A program made the position numbers and the translations under genes. Below the pieces are notes generated by a model that was not told the origin of the DNA, searched no databases, and saw nothing but the letters and a program-made list of their open reading frames with translations. Source: Bacteroidia bacterium (lineage in GTDB: Bacteria > Bacteroidota > Bacteroidia > UKL13-3). From it: 39,506 nucleotides of DNA. This document shows, piece after piece, positions 34,769 to 39,506 of the stretch. The DNA lies in the NCBI GenBank assembly GCA_025454975.1, contig JALONK010000054.1, positions 1-39,506 on the forward strand, read 5' to 3'. Each line of letters opens with the position of its first letter. Within the stretch, counting starts at the first letter, position 1.

Positions 34769-35377
34769 ATGTTAAAATACACAATACCTTCATTTGTTTC
34801 GTATTTATGGCCTTCCCTTACATGGAAGGTTAATACAAGTGATAAAGTGGTATATTTAACTTTTGACGATGGACCGCATCCCGAAATAACTACCTATGTG
34901 CTTGATATTCTTAAAGAATTTAATGCATTGGCAACCTTCTTTTGTGTGGGAGATAATGTAGTAAAATACCCCCATATAATGTCTAAAATTTTGTTGGATG
35001 GACATCAAATTGGTAACCATACCCAACATCATTTAAGTGGTTGGAAAACCCAAAACCAATTATATTTTGAAGATATTTCAGAAGCAGCAATTCATATTAA
35101 CAGTAATTTATTCCGACCTCCATACGGTCAAATCACACCAAAACAAGCTAATTTTCTCAAGCAACGTTATAAAATAATCATGTGGAGTTTGCTAACCTGT
35201 GATTATGATAAAAAACTACCTGTTCAAAAAGCATTATCTTTTATCAAGCAGCAAACAAAAAAAGGTGACATTATAGTTTTTCATGATAGTGAAAAAGCAT
35301 ACCATAACTTAAAGCAACTATTACCAGATTATCTTGCACATTTAACAAAAGAGGGTTTTAAATTTGCTGCTTTATGA
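34769..35377 (+). CDS. Polysaccharide deacetylase family protein
   Basis: The 202-residue NodB-homology enzyme removes acetyl (or formyl) groups from a carbohydrate, perhaps peptidoglycan or a surface polysaccharide. The catalytic TFDDGPHPE motif (Asp33-Asp34) and the metal-binding NHTQHH (His84, His88) are intact, and RPPYG (116-120) and the late IIVFHDS motif follow. It has no clear signal peptide, only a short hydrophobic start. I use ATG 34769; a TTG 18 bp upstream would place the tolC promoter inside this gene. Its stop overlaps the start of the GT2 gene (ATGA), so they are translationally coupled. Confidence 0.9.
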   Translation: MLKYTIPSFVSYLWPSLTWKVNTSDKVVYLTFDDGPHPEITTYVLDILKEFNALATFFCVGDNVVKYPHIMSKILLDGHQIGNHTQHHLSGWKTQNQLYFEDISEAAIHINSNLFRPPYGQITPKQANFLKQRYKIIMWSLLTCDYDKKLPVQKALSFIKQQTKKGDIIVFHDSEKAYHNLKQLLPDYLAHLTKEGFKFAAL

Positions 35378-36477
35378 TTAGCATAATTATCCTCATCATT
35401 ACCGCATCTTATTTACTGATTCAGTTTTTGAATGCAGTAATTGTTTGGTTAGTTGAGTATGATGAACCTAACAATTTATTAGACGAGAAACATTTGCCGG
35501 AAATAGCTATTTTGATAGCAGCCAGAAATGAAGAAAAGAATATTAAAAACTGTTTAGAGAATTTAGTCAACTTAGATTACCCGGTAAATAGAATCAGTAT
35601 CTTGATTGGAGACGATCAGTCAACAGATAAAACAGAAATAATTGCCCAATCTTATGCGAACAAATTTCCTCATATTAAAGTTATTGCTATTGAGAAAGGA
35701 ACCAAACGATTAAAAGGAAAAGCTAATGTGTTAGCACAACTAGCTAAACAAACCAAAGCAAGTTATTTATTTATTACTGATGCCGATATAACGGTGCATC
35801 GGTTGTGGGTAAAAACTTTATTAAGCTATGTTAAACCCGGAACGGGTATCGTAAGTGGGTTAACGGTGGTATCGCATGAAGGATTTTTAGGAAGAATGCA
35901 ACAAACAGATTGGTTATACTTCATGGGATTATTATTAAGTTTTGCACGACTAAAAATTCCGGGTACGGCTGTTGGGAACAATATGTTAGTAACAAGGGAA
36001 GCATATGAAGATGTTGGAGGATATGAAAGCATACCATTCAGCGTTACCGAAGATTATAAACTGTATAAAGAGGTTAGAAAAAAAGGGTACATAACTAAAA
36101 ATATTTTCCATCCTAATGCTACAAATATCTCGGCCCCGGTTTCAGGATTCTGGAAGCTTATCAACCAAAGAAAAAGATGGCTTACCGGTGCTATGGATTT
36201 ACCATATTACTGGTGGTTTGTATTTTTAGTTTTCAGCTTATTTTTACCTGCCGTAATTGTATATTGGTTTCAGCATCCTCAAATTGCAATTTTGCTTTAT
36301 TTGTTTAAGTTTTTAATTCAATCCATAACCATTCGAATACAACAATATCAAGTAAATATTCGCACATCAATATTTACACTTTTATGGTTCGAAATTTATA
36401 TGAACATATTAACTATTGTTAGTGCCTTATATTTTATTTTACCTATAAGACTAAGGTGGAAAAACAGAACATATTAA
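35374..36477 (+). CDS. Glycosyltransferase family 2, membrane-bound
   Basis: The 367-residue enzyme has one N-terminal transmembrane helix (about residues 2-28), a GT-A catalytic domain and two to four C-terminal helices (about 278-355). Motifs are IAILIAARNEEKNI (44-57), the nucleotide-sugar DxD as DADI (136-139), the acidic ED (226-227) and QRKRW (265-269), the last typical of processive or lipid-linked GT2 enzymes. Substrate unknown. It overlaps the deacetylase gene by 4 bp and precedes tatD by 3 bp. The deacetylase-GT2 coupling suggests shared work on a cell-surface glycan. Confidence 0.9.
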   Translation: MISIIILIITASYLLIQFLNAVIVWLVEYDEPNNLLDEKHLPEIAILIAARNEEKNIKNCLENLVNLDYPVNRISILIGDDQSTDKTEIIAQSYANKFPHIKVIAIEKGTKRLKGKANVLAQLAKQTKASYLFITDADITVHRLWVKTLLSYVKPGTGIVSGLTVVSHEGFLGRMQQTDWLYFMGLLLSFARLKIPGTAVGNNMLVTREAYEDVGGYESIPFSVTEDYKLYKEVRKKGYITKNIFHPNATNISAPVSGFWKLINQRKRWLTGAMDLPYYWWFVFLVFSLFLPAVIVYWFQHPQIAILLYLFKFLIQSITIRIQQYQVNIRTSIFTLLWFEIYMNILTIVSALYFILPIRLRWKNRTY

Positions 36478-36480
36478 TAC

Positions 36481-37248
36481 ATGATACTTACAGATACACA
36501 TACACACCTTTACAGCGAAAAATTTGAGAACGACAGAGAAGCCATGGTTAAAAGAGCTATTGATGGAAGAGTAAGAAAATTATTCTTACCTAATATTGAT
36601 GTACATAGCATACAACCAATGCTCGATTTAGTATGGAAATTTCCTGACCATTGCTTTCCAATGATGGGATTACATCCTTGTAGTGTAGATGAGCACGTTG
36701 AAGCGCATCTTTTTCAAATTCAAAAATGGTTTAAAAAACGTAAGTTTTATGCTGTTGGCGAAATTGGCTTAGATTATTATTGGAGTGTTGAATTTAAGGC
36801 TGAACAAATTATGGCCTTTAAAAAACAAATTCAATGGGCTATCCAACTTGATTTACCAATTAATATCCATTCAAGAAACAGCACCGATGATGTAATTTCG
36901 ATACTACAAGAAATGTCGCATCCCAAATTACGTGGAATATTTCATTGCTTTAGCGGAAACGCTGAACAAGCCAAGCAAATTGTTGAGTTAGGATTTTATT
37001 TAGGAATAGGTGGCGTGATAACCTATAAAAAAAGTGAACTACCAGAGGCGATCACTTCCATTGCACTAGAAAAATTAGTTTTAGAAACAGATGCGCCTTA
37101 TTTAAGTCCCGAGCCATACCGAGGAAAAAGAAACGAAAGTGCCTATTTACTTTATATCGCTCAAAAGTTAGCTGAATTAAAAAAAACAACTGTTGAGCAA
37201 GTAGCTAATATCACAACCCATAATGCTACACTAATTTATGGCGTATAA
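36481..37248 (+). CDS. tatD: TatD-family metal-dependent hydrolase
   Basis: The 255-residue TIM-barrel enzyme is a metal-dependent DNase or related hydrolase. Metal ligands follow the family order: His7/His9 in TDTHTHL, Glu94 in GEIGLDYYW, His130 in INIHSRN, His155 in IFHCFSG and the Asp of ETDAPYLSP near residue 204. Length is normal. It starts with ATG 3 bp after the GT2 stop, so it is the third gene of that operon. Proposed roles in the family include DNA repair and quality control; the exact substrate here is unknown. Confidence 0.9.
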   Translation: MILTDTHTHLYSEKFENDREAMVKRAIDGRVRKLFLPNIDVHSIQPMLDLVWKFPDHCFPMMGLHPCSVDEHVEAHLFQIQKWFKKRKFYAVGEIGLDYYWSVEFKAEQIMAFKKQIQWAIQLDLPINIHSRNSTDDVISILQEMSHPKLRGIFHCFSGNAEQAKQIVELGFYLGIGGVITYKKSELPEAITSIALEKLVLETDAPYLSPEPYRGKRNESAYLLYIAQKLAELKKTTVEQVANITTHNATLIYGV

Positions 37249-37419
37249 TCATATACATTTGAACTAACATCACTCTTTATTTCAATAGTTATTATTATTT
37301 ACCTTACAATTCGATGATATAAAATTAATCATGGCTATTAATCAATAAACGAATTGATGTAAATGATACACTTATCTTTTCATTAAGCATTAAAACCAAT
37401 ATCATCCCGATTAAAATAA

Positions 37420-37427
37420 TATCTTTG
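37420..37427 (+). promoter_or_regulatory. -7 element of the CLC gene
   Basis: TATCTTTG is a perfect TAnnTTTG match, but it ends just 1 bp before the first in-frame ATG (37429). Transcription would begin at or after that ATG, so the next ATG at 37444 is the likelier start. Confidence 0.5.
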
Positions 37428-37443
37428 GATGTTAGAAACATTA

Positions 37444-39249
37444 ATGAAAAACGCATTAAGAAAATTAATATTTCGGGTTAAACTGATGTTTAACTTATTC
37501 CTTAAACACAGGAGCAGGTATATTAATGACAAAAATTTTCTGATTGTTGCCAGTATTTTGGTAGGACTAAGTGCCGGCCTTGCTGCTGTTATTCTTAAAA
37601 GCTTGGTGCATGCAATTAAACACTTTTGTGAAAGTGGTTTCGAAGCAAAATATGAAAACTACCTATTTCTTGTTTTCCCATTGGTTGGTATTTTATTATC
37701 TGCTTTATACATACGTTTATTCCATTATAGAATAAGATTTGACAAAGGATTAAGTAGTATCATTTATGCTATTAATAAAGAAGGTGCAAAAATTGAACGA
37801 CATAAAACTTTCTCTCATGTTGTAACAAGTGCCTTAACTGTAGGATTTGGCGGTTCGGTTGGTTTAGAAGCTCCAATTGCTGTTACCGGAAGTGCTATAG
37901 GTTCAAATGCCGGAAGGGATTTATTGGTTACACGTGCAGAACGAACATTATTAACCGCTGCGGGAGCAGCAGCAGGAATTGCCGCTGTATTTAACAGCCC
38001 AATTGCCGGTGTTATTTTTGCGTTCGAAGTATTGCTAACGGGCGTAAGTATACCCGCATTTATTCCATTGCTTATGGCATCAGCAACAGGTGCAGTAGTA
38101 GCAAAATTTTTCAGAAGTGAAAATATGTTTACCATTGTTACTGATGGATGGCGAATACAAAATTTGCCGTTTTATCTTGTATTAGCAGCCATTTGTGGCC
38201 TATATTCTGTTTATATGATGCGTACTTCAATAAGAATTGAACAAGCATTTAAAAAATGGAATGCCTTATTCCCTAAAGCTATCGCAGGTGGAGTAATTTT
38301 AGGATTGTTTATCTTTTTGTTTCCTCCTTTATATGGAGAAGGTTATGGTATAATTGATCAGTTGTTGGTAGCAGATCAAACTGCCATGTTTAATCAAAGT
38401 TTATTTTATAAATACGCAGGACAATTATGGTTTGTAATTGCATTTGCATCGGCTGTTTTGTTATTAAAAATTGTAGCAGCATCCGTAACTATAGGAGCCG
38501 GTGGTAATGGTGGAATTTTCGGACCAAGCTTATTTTCAGGCGCATTATTGGGTTTTATCTTTGTTAAACTTATGCTGGTATTCGGCATCACTGATTTAAG
38601 CATTCAAAATTTTGTTGCTGCAGCTATGGCTGGACTGATTAGTGGAGTATTACATGCTCCTTTAACTGCCATATTTTTAATTGCTGAAATTACCGGAGGA
38701 TATGCGTTAATCGTACCACTAATGTTGGTTTCATCAGTATCTTATTTTATAACCAGGTATTTCGAAAAGTATTCAATTTATACTAAACGACTAATTGAAC
38801 GAGGATTAATCACATTTGATAAAGACAAAGAATTATTAAGCAGGGTTGATTTGAATAAAATAATTGATAACGACTATAGCAAATTAAGTCCTGAGCAAAC
38901 TTTAAGAGAATTGGTTCAAATCATTCCAAAATCAGAAAGAAACCTTTTTGCTGTTGTAGATGAAAATAATCATTTGTTAGGTGTACTGGCTATTGATGAT
39001 GTGAGAGAAGTGATGTTTAAACAGGAACTCTATGACAAACTTAAAGTAAAACGTTTAATGAATATTCCTTCATTCACCGCAAATTTAAACAGTGATGTTG
39101 TTGAACTTGTTAATAAATTTGATGAATATAATGTTTGGAAAATACCCGTTGTTGACGAAGAAGGATTATATTATGGCTTTGTTTCTAAAACCAATGTATT
39201 GAATCAATACAGAGAGAAATTAATGAATGATAACCCTAATAATGAATAA
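37444..39249 (+). CDS. CLC-family chloride channel with C-terminal CBS domains
   Basis: The 601-residue membrane protein has a CLC core of about 440 residues with many helices, then two CBS domains (about 470-595) that may bind adenine nucleotides. The gating glutamate is in SVGLEAPIA (Glu142), and GGNGGIFGPSLF holds the late anion-site motif. The usual GSGIP filter reads KGLSS, and the position of the internal proton glutamate is Val196 in FAFEVLL, as in CLC channels and not in H+/Cl- antiporters. I begin at ATG 37444 because the first ATG (37429) sits 1 bp after the -7 box. The 180 bp before it, after tatD, show no other feature. Confidence 0.88.
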   Translation: MKNALRKLIFRVKLMFNLFLKHRSRYINDKNFLIVASILVGLSAGLAAVILKSLVHAIKHFCESGFEAKYENYLFLVFPLVGILLSALYIRLFHYRIRFDKGLSSIIYAINKEGAKIERHKTFSHVVTSALTVGFGGSVGLEAPIAVTGSAIGSNAGRDLLVTRAERTLLTAAGAAAGIAAVFNSPIAGVIFAFEVLLTGVSIPAFIPLLMASATGAVVAKFFRSENMFTIVTDGWRIQNLPFYLVLAAICGLYSVYMMRTSIRIEQAFKKWNALFPKAIAGGVILGLFIFLFPPLYGEGYGIIDQLLVADQTAMFNQSLFYKYAGQLWFVIAFASAVLLLKIVAASVTIGAGGNGGIFGPSLFSGALLGFIFVKLMLVFGITDLSIQNFVAAAMAGLISGVLHAPLTAIFLIAEITGGYALIVPLMLVSSVSYFITRYFEKYSIYTKRLIERGLITFDKDKELLSRVDLNKIIDNDYSKLSPEQTLRELVQIIPKSERNLFAVVDENNHLLGVLAIDDVREVMFKQELYDKLKVKRLMNIPSFTANLNSDVVELVNKFDEYNVWKIPVVDEEGLYYGFVSKTNVLNQYREKLMNDNPNNE

Positions 39250-39288
39250 GTTCATTAAAAACACAAATTGCCAATTCAAAGAAATGAT

Positions 39289-39296
39289 TAACTTTG
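39289..39296 (+). promoter_or_regulatory. -7 element of the last gene
   Basis: TAACTTTG is a perfect TAnnTTTG match 6 bp before the ATG at 39303. A TTG lies 18 bp upstream of it. It supports an independent promoter for the gene cut by the window end. Confidence 0.5.
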
Positions 39297-39302
39297 TTGC
39301 AG

Positions 39303-39506
39303 ATGTTAAAATCATGGTTAAAAAATATATTAATCCTATGTTTACTTGCAGGAGTAAGTACACCTCATGTATTTTTACATCAACTCCTTAAAATTCCTGT
39401 ATTGTTCAGCCATTATTTACATCACGCTACCGAACATGATGAAGCAGGGTTATTAACCTTTATTCAATTACACTACGGCGATTCAAAACATATGGAGGAT
39501 GACGCT
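39303..39506 (+). CDS. Partial His-rich exported protein (5' end only)
   Basis: The first 68 codons are present and the gene runs off the window. The N-terminus has a hydrophobic segment (about residues 8-19). The following part is rich in His, with VFLHQLLKIPVLFSHYLHHATEHDEAG near residues 24-50 and FIQLHYGDSKHMED at the end. I recall similar small His-rich proteins in Bacteroidota beside metal-efflux genes, but the match is from memory. Metal binding is an inference only. It is too short for the supplied reading frames but has a clear promoter and start. Confidence 0.65.
   Translation, partial: MLKSWLKNILILCLLAGVSTPHVFLHQLLKIPVLFSHYLHHATEHDEAGLLTFIQLHYGDSKHMEDDA

Overview
The window reads as ordinary chromosomal sequence from a low-GC, AT-rich member of the Bacteroidota. 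Three things point there. Many genes are preceded by the Bacteroidota-type -7 element (TAnnTTTG), sometimes with a TTTG about 19-21 bp upstream, and I see almost no Shine-Dalgarno sites. Two large secreted proteins end in type IX secretion (T9SS) type A sorting domains. Lineage-typical families are present, such as an IPExxxVDY protein next to acpP-fabF-rnc and pyk, and a carboxypeptidase-D-like TonB receptor. I cannot assign a genus. I see no rRNA, tRNA, CRISPR array, IS element or prophage.

Layout. 1-4.5 kb: a DUF3050 protein and a small exported thioredoxin-like protein (+), then comF and a T9SS M6 metalloprotease (-). 4.6-8.4 kb: a ferredoxin reductase-like flavoprotein and an SpoU-type rRNA 2'-O-methyltransferase (+), then the acpP-fabF-rnc operon (-). 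8.5-13.3 kb: the IPExxxVDY protein and pyruvate kinase (+), a strong bidirectional terminator, then pnp and rpsO (-). 13.5-17.3 kb: a small XRE regulator (+), then a DUF2279 protein and a TonB-dependent receptor (-). 17.4-21 kb: a frameshifted yifB/comM gene (+), an alkyltransferase-like protein, a small unknown protein and a GH25 lysozyme lipoprotein (-). 21.4-25.1 kb: a degenerate TrpF-like protein with an MgtC/SapB protein (+), a class-V aminotransferase (-), and anmK (+). 25.3-30.5 kb: one 1726-residue T9SS repeat protein. 30.5-34.7 kb: a tolC-adaptor-gpsA-CMD operon (-). 34.8-39.5 kb: polysaccharide deacetylase, GT2, TatD, a CLC channel with CBS domains, and the start of a His-rich protein (+).

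The genes mostly serve housekeeping roles: lipid synthesis (ACP, FabF, GpsA), RNA processing and decay (RNase III, PNPase, RlmB-like), glycolysis, murein recycling and hydrolysis (AnmK, GH25, deacetylase) and envelope transport. The most solid anomaly is an exact 35-bp tandem duplication that breaks yifB/comM between Walker A and Walker B; removing one copy restores a full 513-residue protein. Others are a TrpF-fold protein without its catalytic residues, two genes with no in-frame ATG at the expected start, -7 boxes that nearly abut start codons, and a CLC protein whose internal proton glutamate is valine. I did not find a convincing undescribed multi-gene system; I report leads rather than force one.
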